Shown: positions 42,852 to 52,142, counted from the stretch's first letter. The stretch: 64,000 nt of DNA from Tenacibaculum soleae (GCF_001693415.1 NZ_MAKX01000035.1:62790-126789); one strand, 5' to 3'. The notes: generated by a model from the letters alone, not told the origin. Numbers and translations are program-made.

Positions 42852-43859
42852 ATGTACAATTCAAAAATAACAGGCTTAGGCTATTATGTTCCAGAGAACG
42901 TAGTAACTAATGACGATTTGAAACAATGGATGGATACTTCTGATGAATGGATTCAGGAGCGTACCGGAATTAAAGAACGTCGTTGGATAGATCCAAAAAC
43001 AGAGGATACCACTGCTGTAATGGGAGCAAAAGCGGCTAAAATAGCGATTGAAAGAGCAGGTTTAACGAAGGATGATATTGATTTTATTGTTTTTGCAACT
43101 TTAAGTCCAGATATGTATTTTCCTGGAGGTGGAGTACAAGTACAAGATATATTAGATATGCCAACAATTGGTGCCTTAGATGTACGTAACCAATGTTCGG
43201 GGTTTATTTATTCAATGTCTGTTGCCGATCAGTTTATTAAAACAGGAATGTATAAAAACATTTTAGTAATTGGAGCAGAAAACCATTCTGGAGGTTTAGA
43301 AAGATCAACAAGAGGTAGAGGAGTAACTGTTATTTTTGGAGATGGAGCAGGAGCAGCAGTGCTTTCTAGATGTGAAGAGGAAGTAAAAGGAATCTTATCT
43401 TCTCATTTACATTCGGAAGGTAAGCATGCAAAAAAATTAGTTTTAGAAGGGCCATCTACACAGCGTTGGGTACCGGATATTTTAGAAAAGAACGACCCAG
43501 AAGATCAATCATATTTTCCTTACATGGATGGGCAATTTGTATTTAAACATGCAATTACTCGTTTTTCAGAAGCAATAAACGAAGGTTTAGAAGCTAACGG
43601 ATTAGAAAAAAGTGATATAGATATGTTAATTCCGCATCAAGCAAATTTACGTATCGCACAATTTATTCAGAAAAAGTTTCAATTGGCTGATGATAAAGTG
43701 TATAATAATATTATGAAGTATGGTAATACTACTGCTGCTTCTGTAATTATAGCACTTACTGAAGCTTGGGAAAAAGGTAAAATTAAAGACAACGATTTAG
43801 TGGTTTTAGCTGCCTTTGGTAGTGGATTTACTTGGGGTTCTGTAATTATTAAATGGTAG
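42852..43859 (+). CDS. fabH: 3-oxoacyl-ACP synthase III family (FabH-like)
   Basis: Condensing enzyme that starts fatty-acid chains from acyl-CoA and malonyl-ACP, or a close ketoacyl-synthase-III relative. The triad is visible: Cys115 in VRNQCSGFIY, His near 262 in IPHQANLRIAQF and Asn near 295 in KYGNTTAAS. The N-terminal ITGLGYYVPENVVTN and GAGAAVLSRCEE are standard. The 335-residue length is normal. Flavobacteria often carry several copies, so it may serve branched-chain or specialised lipids. It is monocistronic by context, followed by a structured element and a terminator. Confidence 0.92.
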   Translation: MYNSKITGLGYYVPENVVTNDDLKQWMDTSDEWIQERTGIKERRWIDPKTEDTTAVMGAKAAKIAIERAGLTKDDIDFIVFATLSPDMYFPGGGVQVQDILDMPTIGALDVRNQCSGFIYSMSVADQFIKTGMYKNILVIGAENHSGGLERSTRGRGVTVIFGDGAGAAVLSRCEEEVKGILSSHLHSEGKHAKKLVLEGPSTQRWVPDILEKNDPEDQSYFPYMDGQFVFKHAITRFSEAINEGLEANGLEKSDIDMLIPHQANLRIAQFIQKKFQLADDKVYNNIMKYGNTTAASVIIALTEAWEKGKIKDNDLVVLAAFGSGFTWGSVIIKW

Positions 43860-43865
43860 TTGTTT

Positions 43866-43950
43866 TAGCCCCGATTGGAGCAATTGTTTGAGCTCCTTTT
43901 TTTGTTTTTTTCAAAAAAAGAGCGAGTGCGAAAAGCGGGAAATAGCTTCA
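43866..43950 (+). ncRNA. Structured intergenic element, copy B
   Basis: Nearly identical to copy A (1141-1228, minus strand). It starts 7 bases after the fabH stop: AGCCCCGATTG, GAGCTCC(T)7G, loop, C(A)7GAGCGAGTGCG, GCGGGAAATAGCTTC. The same nested pairings apply. Differences between copies fall mainly in the loop and a few bases between stems. Confidence 0.55.
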
Positions 43951-43969
43951 AATAAAAAATAATATAGAA

Positions 43970-44005
43970 AAAAAATCCGAAGTTATTACTTCGGATTTTT
44001 TTTAT
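43970..44005. terminator. Bidirectional terminator between fabH and the TonB-dependent receptor
   Basis: TCCGAAGT-TATT-ACTTCGGA with A-run before and T8 after; serves both converging genes. Confidence 0.9.
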
Positions 44006-44019
44006 GCATCATTTTAAGG

Positions 44020-46500
44020 CTAAAACATTCCGCCGCCTTGTTTTTCGTTATTATCTCTTTGACGTCTTGCTTTTGCTCTGTTTTTACCGCCGCCAAATCT
44101 GTAATTAAAACCTATATAAGTGGTTTGACTTTCCCAGTTAAATTGTCCGCTTTGTTTGTAAGGTCTGGTAGAATCAAAACCAAATTTCATTCCGTTAAAA
44201 ATATCATTAACTCTTAAGTTTACGGTACCTTTTCCGCCTAAAACAGTTAAACTAGCTCCGGTATTAATCATCCACATTTCTTTTACATCCCATTGAATAT
44301 CTTCTCTAGGCCCACGATACATTGCAAATAATTGAAAGCGTAAGTTTTTAGTGGCTTTAAAGTTGTTACTAATGCGAGCGTTAAATGTCTCGTTTTGTAC
44401 TGCTATTCTTGCAGCATTAGGGTTGCTTAAATCGGCAGTTCCAAATTGTTTTTGCGAATAAAAATCCATACTAGAGTTCAATCGCCACCAGTTGTTTACT
44501 TTATAGTTTGCCGAGAATTCCAATCCGTATGAGTCAGTGTCATCAAAATTAGCAAATGATAATATTTGACGAACTTCATTCGGGTCAGTAGGGTCTTTGT
44601 AAGTAACACGTGAAATAGCATCGTTAATTTTACGGTAAAAAGTACCAAAAGATAACGAACCTCCTTTTATTTTACGGGTATAATTAAACTCTAAAGAATT
44701 GGTGAATTGTGGTACTAAATTTTCATTTCCTATTGAAGTGATTAAAGGCGTACTCCATTGTCTAATTGGGTTTACTTGCCCTATTCCTGGTCTGTCAACT
44801 CTACGGCTATAACTTAATTGAAATTGATTTTTTTCAGAAGGATTATAGGTGAAAAAAGCAGATGGATAAATAGAAAAAATACCATCGGTAACTTTTGCAG
44901 GAGTTTTGTTTTCTAAATTAAAAGTTCCATCAATTTTATATTGCTCTAAACGAGCTCCTAGTTGCATGGTTACTTTTCCGAAGTTGTGTCCGTAATTTAT
45001 ATAACCTGAATATATTTTTCTGTCATAGGTAAAAGATGAGTTACCAACCCTTTCTGTACCTGTCATTTGTGGGTTATTATTGTTGTCAAGAATTAAATTA
45101 CCATTATTATCTCTTAAATAAGTGTTTTGTTCTTGATCGGTTAAATTATCGTTATCAGTATTATTAACCCTATATTCTACACCTAGCTCTAGTTTTCCTT
45201 TTTCAGAAATTGGGTTGGTATAATCAATATTTATTAATGTATTATTTCTATTGTTTTTAATAGTGTTAAAGTAGTTTAATAACTTAGAGTTTGTGTTTAC
45301 TAAATCTTTATTCATTGAGTTTTCAGGCGAATCGTTTGTTGAATAAGTAGTTTCAAATTCTAAATTGTGACCTTCCTTTTTAAAATCTATTTTATAATTA
45401 AGGTTGTAAGCGCTAGAACCTCCTTCTATATTTTGTGTGTTAGGTGCATCAGAAGTAAGGGTGTTGTTTTCAAAAATATTAGCTCTTGAGGTTCCGCCGC
45501 CTGTAAACCAATTTTGAGTAGTATAAAGCGATAATGTGTTTTTATCGTTTAGGTAAATGTCGGCACCAATTTTTGCTAAATGAGAGGTGTTTGTATTTAC
45601 ACTTCTAAAATTTTGTTCATTATTATTTTCTGGTCTTACTACATAACCGTAGTTTAAATTATCACCTGTATTGTAACCATAATTACCAAAAAAGTTTACT
45701 TTTCCTGTTTTATAATTCATATTGGTTGATCCATTAAAGCGAGTGTAATGATCGGCGGTAACTCCTAAATCAACAGAACCATTAAAGCCCATATTAGCAT
45801 TTTTATTTAAAATGATATTAATAATTCCACTCATCCCTTCAGGATTGTATTTTGCTGACGGATTTGTAATTAACTCAATACTTTTTATTGATGAAGAAGG
45901 AATTTGTTTTAACAATTGTGCTGCACTCATGTTAGTAGGTTTGCCATCAACAAGTACACGAACATTATCGTTTCCTCTTAAGCTAATGCCACCTGTTTGG
46001 CTATCAACACTTACAGATTGTACGTTGTTTAGTAATTCTGAAGCAGTTGTACCTGCTGAGGTTAAATCTTTACCAACATTGATAACTTTTCTGTCTACTT
46101 TTTGTGTTACGGTAGATGTTTCTGCTCTAATTTCTACTTCATCAAGTGTAGTGCTGTCTTCACTTAAAGCGATGGTTCCTAAATCAATTTTTCTGTTTTT
46201 GTTATTAATAGTAATTGATTTCGAAATTGTTTTATAACCAATAAATTGAATTTCAAGAATGCTTTTTCCTTCAGGAATGTTTTTTATTGCAAAAATACCG
46301 TTGTCATTTGTAATTCCTCCTGTTAAAATTTTATTAGCAGCATCTTTTATGATTATATTTACATAAGGCAAAGGTTCTTTTGTTGTTTGATCGATTATTT
46401 TACCAGAAACAATCCCTGGTTTGGGTAAAATACTTTTAGGCATTTGAGCAAATAAATTTACACTAAAAACCGTTAAAAGTAATAATAGTATTTTTTTCAT
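44020..46500 (-). CDS. TonB-dependent receptor, outer-membrane beta-barrel family
   Basis: Outer-membrane protein of 826 residues. Signal peptide 1-19 (ending NLFAQ), CarboxypepD_reg-like domain (about 32-120: GKIIDQTTKEPLPYVNIIIKD), plug (about 130-235: ELLNNVQSVSVDSQTGGISLRGNDNVRVLVDGKPTNM, in parts) and a large barrel of the OMP_b-brl_3 type to about 805 (FGTFYRKINDAISRV, NNWWRLNSSMDFYSQ). After the last strand (YIGFNYRFGGG) is a basic tail KNRAKARRQRD. No SusD partner is present, so it is likely for a peptide, metal chelate or other small ligand. No clear TonB box was seen. Confidence 0.9.
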   Translation of the reverse strand: MKKILLLLLTVFSVNLFAQMPKSILPKPGIVSGKIIDQTTKEPLPYVNIIIKDAANKILTGGITNDNGIFAIKNIPEGKSILEIQFIGYKTISKSITINNKNRKIDLGTIALSEDSTTLDEVEIRAETSTVTQKVDRKVINVGKDLTSAGTTASELLNNVQSVSVDSQTGGISLRGNDNVRVLVDGKPTNMSAAQLLKQIPSSSIKSIELITNPSAKYNPEGMSGIINIILNKNANMGFNGSVDLGVTADHYTRFNGSTNMNYKTGKVNFFGNYGYNTGDNLNYGYVVRPENNNEQNFRSVNTNTSHLAKIGADIYLNDKNTLSLYTTQNWFTGGGTSRANIFENNTLTSDAPNTQNIEGGSSAYNLNYKIDFKKEGHNLEFETTYSTNDSPENSMNKDLVNTNSKLLNYFNTIKNNRNNTLINIDYTNPISEKGKLELGVEYRVNNTDNDNLTDQEQNTYLRDNNGNLILDNNNNPQMTGTERVGNSSFTYDRKIYSGYINYGHNFGKVTMQLGARLEQYKIDGTFNLENKTPAKVTDGIFSIYPSAFFTYNPSEKNQFQLSYSRRVDRPGIGQVNPIRQWSTPLITSIGNENLVPQFTNSLEFNYTRKIKGGSLSFGTFYRKINDAISRVTYKDPTDPNEVRQILSFANFDDTDSYGLEFSANYKVNNWWRLNSSMDFYSQKQFGTADLSNPNAARIAVQNETFNARISNNFKATKNLRFQLFAMYRGPREDIQWDVKEMWMINTGASLTVLGGKGTVNLRVNDIFNGMKFGFDSTRPYKQSGQFNWESQTTYIGFNYRFGGGKNRAKARRQRDNNEKQGGGMF

Positions 46501-46596
46501 TTTGTTTGTTTTTTCGATTGTTTTGATGTTTAATAGACTAACAAAATGTGACTTTTGTTACCTTAATTAACACAGTTTAACGTATTATTAACAATT

Positions 46597-46959
46597 ATGA
46601 AAAAAGATACTTTAGTTATAGGAGCTTCATTAAACCCTACGAGATATTCAAATATTGTGATTAAAAGATTGACTGATAAAGGTGTAAAAACTCTAGCAAT
46701 AGGCTTAAGAAAAGGAGTGGTGTTAAATACCGTTATTGAAACAGAAAAAGTACCTTTTAAACATATTGATACAGTAACGTTATATTTAAATGCCGAGCGT
46801 CAAAAGGAATACTATGAATATATAATTTCATTAAAGCCTAAAAGAGTAATTTTTAACCCTGGAACAGAAAGCGATGAGTTTTATGCGCTTTTAAAAGAGA
46901 ATGGAATAGAGAGCGAAGTAGCTTGTACGCTAGTTTTATTATCAACCAACCAGTATTAA
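46597..46959 (+). CDS. CoA-binding domain protein (YccU-like)
   Basis: 120-residue Rossmann-like protein. TLVIGASLNPTRYSNIVIKRL at the start is the CoA-binding loop, followed by RVIFNPGTESDEFYALLKENGIE and ACTLVLLS near the end. Relatives in proteobacteria are about 135 residues. Role unknown. It converges on rnz, overlapping its 3' end by four bases, and is divergent from the TonB-dependent receptor gene. Confidence 0.88.
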   Translation: MKKDTLVIGASLNPTRYSNIVIKRLTDKGVKTLAIGLRKGVVLNTVIETEKVPFKHIDTVTLYLNAERQKEYYEYIISLKPKRVIFNPGTESDEFYALLKENGIESEVACTLVLLSTNQY

Positions 46960-47897
46960 CTTAAAACAAATGTAGGAGTGGAATTGGCGGTGTGTTTTTT
47001 ACCTGCTTCTGCTAATTCTACATTTTTAAATATAGTTTGTGCCTCTTTTTTAAAATCTTCAATATTAGAATATCTACTAGAATAATGACCGATAATTAAT
47101 TTACCAACGTTTGCTTGATTAGCTATAGAAGCAGCTTGTTCGGCAGTAGCATGTTTTGTTCGCTCACATAAATCTTCTCTATTTTTTAAAAAGGTAGCTT
47201 CATGATATAAAAGGTCTACATTGTTAATAATAGGAACAATATCTGGCTTGTATGCAGTATCACTACAAAAAGCATAGCTTTTTGGCTTGGGAGGATCTAA
47301 TGTTAATTGTGAATTAGGAATTATAGCTCCGTTAGATAAAACAAAATCTTTACCTGCTTTAATATTGTTAAAGTCACAAGTGTCAATTTCTTTGTGTTCT
47401 TCAATTTTACCAATATGTAGTTTTCTTGGCTTTTCTTTTTCTTTAAATAAATAACCGTTGGTATAAACTCTATGATCTAAAGGTATGGTGTATACCGATA
47501 CGTTGTCATCTTCAAAAATTAACTCACTTTCATTTGAGGTTAATTCATGAAAAATAATGTGGTATTTTGTCCACGATTTTGATAATTTTAATTGTAACGT
47601 AGTAACTTCTTTAATTCCTTTTGGGCCATAAATATGCAATTCTTTTTCTCGATTTAAAATACCGAAAGTTGAAATTAAACCAATTAAACCAAAAAAATGA
47701 TCGCCATGTAAATGAGAAATAAAAATGTGGTTTATTTTAGAAAAACCAACTTTGTATTTACGCATTTGCCGTTGTGTACCTTCACCACAATCAATTAAAA
47801 AATGACGATTATTAATTTCTAAATATTGAGATGTTGGGTGTGCGTTTACTCTTGGAGTAGCAGAATGACAACCTAAAACAGTTACGGTTAAACTCAT
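46956..47897 (-). CDS. rnz: Ribonuclease Z
   Basis: tRNA 3'-processing endonuclease of the metallo-beta-lactamase fold, 313 residues. Metal ligands are in FISHLHGDHFFGL (HxHxDH), CSDTAY (Asp) and IIGHYSSRYS (His); the exosite arm is near 155-190. GEGTQRQMRKY is the family signature. The start ATG is directly after the T9SS-tail gene's stop. The gene closes the pyrR-pyrB operon. Confidence 0.94.
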   Translation of the reverse strand: MSLTVTVLGCHSATPRVNAHPTSQYLEINNRHFLIDCGEGTQRQMRKYKVGFSKINHIFISHLHGDHFFGLIGLISTFGILNREKELHIYGPKGIKEVTTLQLKLSKSWTKYHIIFHELTSNESELIFEDDNVSVYTIPLDHRVYTNGYLFKEKEKPRKLHIGKIEEHKEIDTCDFNNIKAGKDFVLSNGAIIPNSQLTLDPPKPKSYAFCSDTAYKPDIVPIINNVDLLYHEATFLKNREDLCERTKHATAEQAASIANQANVGKLIIGHYSSRYSNIEDFKKEAQTIFKNVELAEAGKKHTANSTPTFVLS

Positions 47898-48218
47898 TTA
47901 TCGTATTACAAAACGTTTAGAAATTACTTCTTTATTACTTTGTACGGCGTATATGTACATTCCAGATTTTAAATCATTACGATCAAAAGGAATTTTATTT
48001 TTACCATTAACAACCTTAATTTTTTTAGAATATACTGTTTTGCCAAGTACATTTCTAACAGTTAAAATTATTGTTTGATTCATTTTTGAGTTTACAAAAA
48101 TGGTCGTGTTGTTGGTAAAAGGGTTTGGAGATGCAACTAATTTATCTATAGATTTTTGTTGAGAGAAATTAGATAGTGTTACTGTTAATAAAAAGAAAAA
48201 AAGTATTTTTTTTACCAT
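47898..48218 (-). CDS. Small exported protein made of a T9SS type A tail
   Basis: 106 residues: a signal peptide (about 1-20, KKILFFFLLTVTLSNFSQQ) and then only the type A sorting domain (about 26-106), with LVASPNPFTNNTTIF, TVRNVLGKTVYSK, LKSGMYIYAV and KRFVIR, all landmarks of T9SS C-terminal domains. No cargo domain lies between. It ends directly before the rnz start, inside the pyr operon. It could be a surface anchor partner, a remnant of a larger protein, or a protein using this domain for another job. Confidence 0.85.
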   Translation of the reverse strand: MVKKILFFFLLTVTLSNFSQQKSIDKLVASPNPFTNNTTIFVNSKMNQTIILTVRNVLGKTVYSKKIKVVNGKNKIPFDRNDLKSGMYIYAVQSNKEVISKRFVIR

Positions 48219-48250
48219 ATGTATTCATTTAGGGGATAATAAATATTAGG

Positions 48251-48583
48251 TTAAAAACCTAAATCACGCTGAATATTTTCCATTTCGATAACATCTTGAG
48301 CTTCAACTAAGGTTGGGACAATGTTTAAATTTTCAGGAAAATCATCAATATTTACATCTTTTAAAACAATAACAAAAGATGTACCATTTTTTTGATGTTC
48401 ATGAGCGTAATCCAAAAATAATAAAATATTTTGTTTAGAGTAGTTAAAATTCTCTGAAATTTTAACTACAAGGTGTTTTTTATTATAGTTAACATGTTCT
48501 TTTTCAAAATTTAAAAAAAAATCAGAAAAATTATTTGCTTCAGAACTTATTAGTACATAGTTCGATTTTTCTTCAATTTTCAT
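48251..48583 (-). CDS. Conserved small protein, STAS-like by pattern
   Basis: 110-residue soluble protein found beside rnz in Flavobacteriaceae and sometimes mislabelled ribonuclease Z. The alternation of hydrophobic strands and helices (NYVLISSEANNFSDFF, KKHLVVKISENFN, GTSFVIVLKD) looks like an anti-sigma antagonist/STAS fold, and the end NIVPTLVEAQDVIEMENIQRDLGF is its strongest signature. No Ser at a typical STAS phospho-site is certain. Function unknown. It is two bases downstream of pyrB. Confidence 0.78.
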   Translation of the reverse strand: MKIEEKSNYVLISSEANNFSDFFLNFEKEHVNYNKKHLVVKISENFNYSKQNILLFLDYAHEHQKNGTSFVIVLKDVNIDDFPENLNIVPTLVEAQDVIEMENIQRDLGF

Positions 48584-48584
48584 A

Positions 48585-49517
48585 TTATCTTTTTATTTGT
48601 TGTGCTAATAAGTAGATTACTGCCATACGTACCGCGACTCCATTTTCTACTTGATTTAAAATAATAGATTGGCTACTATCAGCAACATCACTTGTTAATT
48701 CAACACCACGATTTATAGGGCCAGGGTGCATTATTACAATATCTTTATTAAGATTGTCTAGCAGCTCTTTATTTATTCCAAAAAGTTGTGTGTACTCTCT
48801 TGTTGATGGGAAATACTTAATATCCATACGTTCATGTTGCACGCGTAAAACATTGGCTACATCACACCATTCTAAAGCTTTTTTTAAGTTGGTTTCAACT
48901 TCAACGCCTAAGCTAGAAATGTATCTTGGAATTAAAGTAGTAGGTCCACAAACTTTAACCTCGGCACCTTGTAATTGCAAAGCAAATATATTTGATAAAG
49001 CTACACGTGAGTGTAAAACATCACCAATAATCACAATTTTTTTGCCTTTTAAATTACTATTTAAAGCTTCACGCATAGAAAAACTATCAAGTAATGCTTG
49101 TGTAGGATGTTCATGGGTACCATCACCAGCATTTATAATTTTTGCATCTACATGGTTTGATAAAAATATACCAGCTCCAACGCTTCCATGGCGCATTACC
49201 ACAATATCAACTTTCATTGATAGAATGTTATTTACCGTATCAATTAACGTTTCTCCTTTTTTAACAGATGATTGTCCTGCAGAAAAATTAATAACATCGG
49301 CAGATAAACGTTTTTCGGCCAATTCGAAAGAAAGCTTTGTGCGAGTACTGTTTTCAAAAAATAAGTTTGCAATGGTAATATCTCGAAGAGAAGGAACCTT
49401 TTTAATAGGCCTGTTTATTACTTCTTTAAAATGAGAAGCAGTTTCAAAGATAAGCTCTAAATCAGTTTTGTTAAGGTATTTTATACCTAATAAATTTTCA
49501 ACACTTAACTGCTTCAT
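48585..49517 (-). CDS. pyrB: Aspartate carbamoyltransferase catalytic subunit
   Basis: Second step of pyrimidine synthesis: carbamoyl phosphate plus aspartate to carbamoyl aspartate. Motif FFENSTRTKLSFELAEKRL binds carbamoyl phosphate; GDGTHEHPTQALLDSFSMRE and HPGPINRGVELTSDVADS complete the site. The 310-residue length is normal. It lies 25 bases downstream of pyrR. No pyrI follows, so it is likely unregulated by that subunit. Confidence 0.96.
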   Translation of the reverse strand: MKQLSVENLLGIKYLNKTDLELIFETASHFKEVINRPIKKVPSLRDITIANLFFENSTRTKLSFELAEKRLSADVINFSAGQSSVKKGETLIDTVNNILSMKVDIVVMRHGSVGAGIFLSNHVDAKIINAGDGTHEHPTQALLDSFSMREALNSNLKGKKIVIIGDVLHSRVALSNIFALQLQGAEVKVCGPTTLIPRYISSLGVEVETNLKKALEWCDVANVLRVQHERMDIKYFPSTREYTQLFGINKELLDNLNKDIVIMHPGPINRGVELTSDVADSSQSIILNQVENGVAVRMAVIYLLAQQIKR

Positions 49518-49541
49518 CTTAGTTTGTTTTTGTAGTCATAA

Positions 49542-50096
49542 CTAATCAAGCTTTGTAGGCTTGGTTTCTAGGTAAATGGTATCTTTTTTATGAGTTTCTA
49601 GCCAATTAACAATTACTTTTTCTTCGTTAATAGCATCTACTTGTCTACCTCTATAATCAGGTTGAATAGGTAGGTGACGACTAAATCGACGATCTATTAA
49701 TACTAATAACTCAATGTTTTCAGGTCGTCCGTAGGATTGAATTGCAGTTAAAGCACTTCGTACACTTCTACCTGAGTATAGTACATCATCGATAATTACC
49801 ACTTTTTTACCTTCAATCAAAAAATCAATTTGGGTAGAGGTTGCTTCTAATGGTTCGTCTCTTCTTCTAAAATCATCACGATAAAAAGTAATGTCTAATA
49901 AACCTAATTGTAAATTTTTAATTTGATATTCATCTGTCAACAATTTAGCCAATCTTTTTGCTAAAAAAGCGCCTCTAGGCTGCAATCCTATTAAAACAGT
50001 ATTAGAAAAATCGTTATGATTCTCGATTAACTGACAAGCTAATCGATGCAGAATGATTTCAATTTCTTTTGAAGTAAGTAGTGTTTTTCTGCTCAT
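49542..50096 (-). CDS. pyrR: PyrR, uracil phosphoribosyltransferase / regulator
   Basis: PyrR family, 184 residues. The PRPP-binding loop is KKVVIIDDVLYSGRSVRSAL; FYRDDFRRRDEPLEATSTQ is the family-specific loop; PIQPDYRGRQVDAINEEKV is the C-terminal signature. In Firmicutes it binds leader RNA; in Bacteroidetes the regulatory role is not established. It is first gene of pyrR-pyrB-STAS-like-T9SS tail-rnz. Its promoter is 50133-50162 on the minus strand; I see no pyr attenuator. Confidence 0.93.
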   Translation of the reverse strand: MSRKTLLTSKEIEIILHRLACQLIENHNDFSNTVLIGLQPRGAFLAKRLAKLLTDEYQIKNLQLGLLDITFYRDDFRRRDEPLEATSTQIDFLIEGKKVVIIDDVLYSGRSVRSALTAIQSYGRPENIELLVLIDRRFSRHLPIQPDYRGRQVDAINEEKVIVNWLETHKKDTIYLETKPTKLD

Positions 50097-50132
50097 GTTT
50101 TGCTATCAAAATTGGTATGATAGTTCAACGTT

Positions 50133-50162
50133 CAAAAATAAAGCAAAAAAAACAGCTAACAA
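50133..50162 (-). promoter_or_regulatory. pyrR operon promoter TTG-N19-TATTTTTG
   Basis: Minus strand: TTG at 50162-50160, then 19 bases, then TATTTTTG at 50140-50133. Spacing matches the Bacteroidetes consensus; 36 bases before the pyrR start. Confidence 0.6.
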
Positions 50163-50207
50163 AATTAAAGTTAAAGAAACATAAAACTATATGAATAAAA
50201 ATATCTT

Positions 50208-50215
50208 TACCTTTG
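50208..50215 (+). promoter_or_regulatory. -7 box before the SulP gene
   Basis: TACCTTTG matches TAnnTTTG; no good TTG upstream. 29 bases before the ATG. Confidence 0.4.
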
Positions 50216-50243
50216 CAAACTTTTAAAATAGCCTTGTAATATT

Positions 50244-52136
50244 ATGATGAAATACATTAAAAATAAGAAACTTAACATTAAAGATGATACCTTGGCAGGT
50301 ATAACGGTTTCTTTAGCAATGATTCCTGAAGTTGTAGCTTTTGCTTTTGTGGCACAAATTAGTCCAATTGTGGCATTGTTTGGAGCGTTTGTAGTAGGAA
50401 TAATATCAGCAATTTTTGGAGGTAGACCAGGACTTATTTCTGGTGCGGCTGGAGCCGTTGCAGTAATTTTTGTTAATATGATACAAGAAGGGCATGCAAA
50501 AGGATTGTTGTTTGATCAACCTGTTGAAAATATGGGCTATTTTTATTTGTTAGCAGCCGTAGTTTTAATGGGAGTAATACAGGTTTTTGCAGGTTTATTT
50601 AAATTAGGAAAATTTGTACGCTTAATTCCGCATCCAGTAATGATGGGGTTTGTAAACGGATTAGCGATCGTTATATTTATGGCGCAGCTAGGGATGTTTA
50701 CAGAAAATAAAAAAGATTTTTTTGGACAAAATATGCGTAAAACCGAATCGAAAGAATTGGTGTATAATGTAGAAAATAATCAAGTAAAAGATATAAATAC
50801 TGCTACTATTTTATTTAAAATTGAAGGTAATTCAGTTAAAAATGCAACAACAAACGAAAATGTTTATGTAATTGCTGACGGACAAGTTTTTGATGCAACC
50901 ACAAAAAAAGTTGTTTTTAATGCTTCAGATGAAGGGTTTTACTCTGTAAAAGATAGCGGAGTTGTAAAATCAACAATGCAAGGAGCAACTTTATATACGA
51001 TGATTGGCTTGGTATTATTAACGATGTTAATTGTTTGGGGATTACCAAAATTAACAACAAAAGTTCCTGCGGCATTAACAGCTATTTTAATTGTTACATT
51101 AATATCTATATTTAGTGGCTTAAATTCAATTAATGTTGGAGATTTTATTAGAGATGGTGGAGGTGCTGGTTTAAATGGAATTGATGAAATTTCTAAAAAA
51201 CTAAATTTATTAGAGTTATGGAGCAACCTTCCGTTTAATTTAGATACTTTAAAGTTTATTGCTCCTTATGCATTTTTAGCAGCATCAGTAGGTTTAATTG
51301 AAACTTTAATGACGATGAATTTAGTTGATGAGTTAACTGATAGCAGAGGTAACGGAAATAAAGAATGTGTGGCACAAGGTGCAGGAAACATTGTGAGTGG
51401 TGTTTTTGGAGGAACCGGTGGTTGTGGTATGATTGGTCAAACAGTAATTAACATTAATGCAGGAGGTAGAGGAAGATTATCAGGAGTAATGATGTCGTTA
51501 ACTTTATTAACTTTTATTTTATTCGCAGATAAATATATTGAGCAAGTACCAATTGCTGCTTTAGTAGGAGTAATGTTTATGATGGTTATTGAAACTTTTG
51601 CTTGGTCTAGTTTTAGAATTATGAAAAAAATTCCAGCTTCTGATGCTTTTGTATTAGTAATCGTATCTGCAGTTACGGTATTTTTCGATTTAGCAATTGC
51701 AGTTTTTGTAGGAGTTATAATTTCGGCTTTATCTTTTGCTTGGACAAGCGCTAAGAAAATTAGAGCTAGAAAGAGAATGAAGGCTGACGGAACGAAAGTG
51801 TATGAAATATGGGGGCCATTATTTTTTGGAAGCATTACAACATTTAATGAAAAGTTTGATATTAAAAATGACCCTCAAAATGTAGAAATAGATTTTGTAG
51901 AAAGTAGGATTTCAGATCATTCGGCTTTAGAAGCATTGTTTATTTTAGTAGAGAAGTATGAAAAAGCAGGGAAAACATTAAAATTAAAACACTTAAGTGA
52001 AGATTGTAAGGTATTAATGTATAAAGCTAGCGATAAATTTTATGATGTAATTATTGCTGACGTTGATGATCCTCGTTATCATTTGGCTGAAAACCCTGAG
52101 GCTTTTCCGAAGCCTTTGTCAGAGTATAAGTTTTAA
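50244..52136 (+). CDS. SulP family anion permease with STAS domain
   Basis: 630-residue inner-membrane transporter, likely for sulfate, bicarbonate or another anion. The N-terminal helical part has DDTLAGITVSLAMIPEVVAFAFVAQISP and FGGRPGLISGAAGAVAVIF; a later conserved segment is GAGNIVSGVFGGTGGCGMIGQTVININAGG. The STAS domain is at about 520-615 (YEIWGPLFFGSITTFNEKF, NVEIDFVESRISDHSALEAL). Residues about 157-245 form an unusual soluble insertion between helices (see finding). A clean terminator follows. Confidence 0.92.
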   Translation: MMKYIKNKKLNIKDDTLAGITVSLAMIPEVVAFAFVAQISPIVALFGAFVVGIISAIFGGRPGLISGAAGAVAVIFVNMIQEGHAKGLLFDQPVENMGYFYLLAAVVLMGVIQVFAGLFKLGKFVRLIPHPVMMGFVNGLAIVIFMAQLGMFTENKKDFFGQNMRKTESKELVYNVENNQVKDINTATILFKIEGNSVKNATTNENVYVIADGQVFDATTKKVVFNASDEGFYSVKDSGVVKSTMQGATLYTMIGLVLLTMLIVWGLPKLTTKVPAALTAILIVTLISIFSGLNSINVGDFIRDGGGAGLNGIDEISKKLNLLELWSNLPFNLDTLKFIAPYAFLAASVGLIETLMTMNLVDELTDSRGNGNKECVAQGAGNIVSGVFGGTGGCGMIGQTVININAGGRGRLSGVMMSLTLLTFILFADKYIEQVPIAALVGVMFMMVIETFAWSSFRIMKKIPASDAFVLVIVSAVTVFFDLAIAVFVGVIISALSFAWTSAKKIRARKRMKADGTKVYEIWGPLFFGSITTFNEKFDIKNDPQNVEIDFVESRISDHSALEALFILVEKYEKAGKTLKLKHLSEDCKVLMYKASDKFYDVIIADVDDPRYHLAENPEAFPKPLSEYKF

Positions 52137-52142
52137 AAATAA

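Noticed and set aside
49542..50243. Pyrimidine attenuator or riboswitch before pyrR
   Set aside because: The leader is only about 30 bases and has no anti-terminator/terminator pair or PyrR-binding loop that I can recognise.
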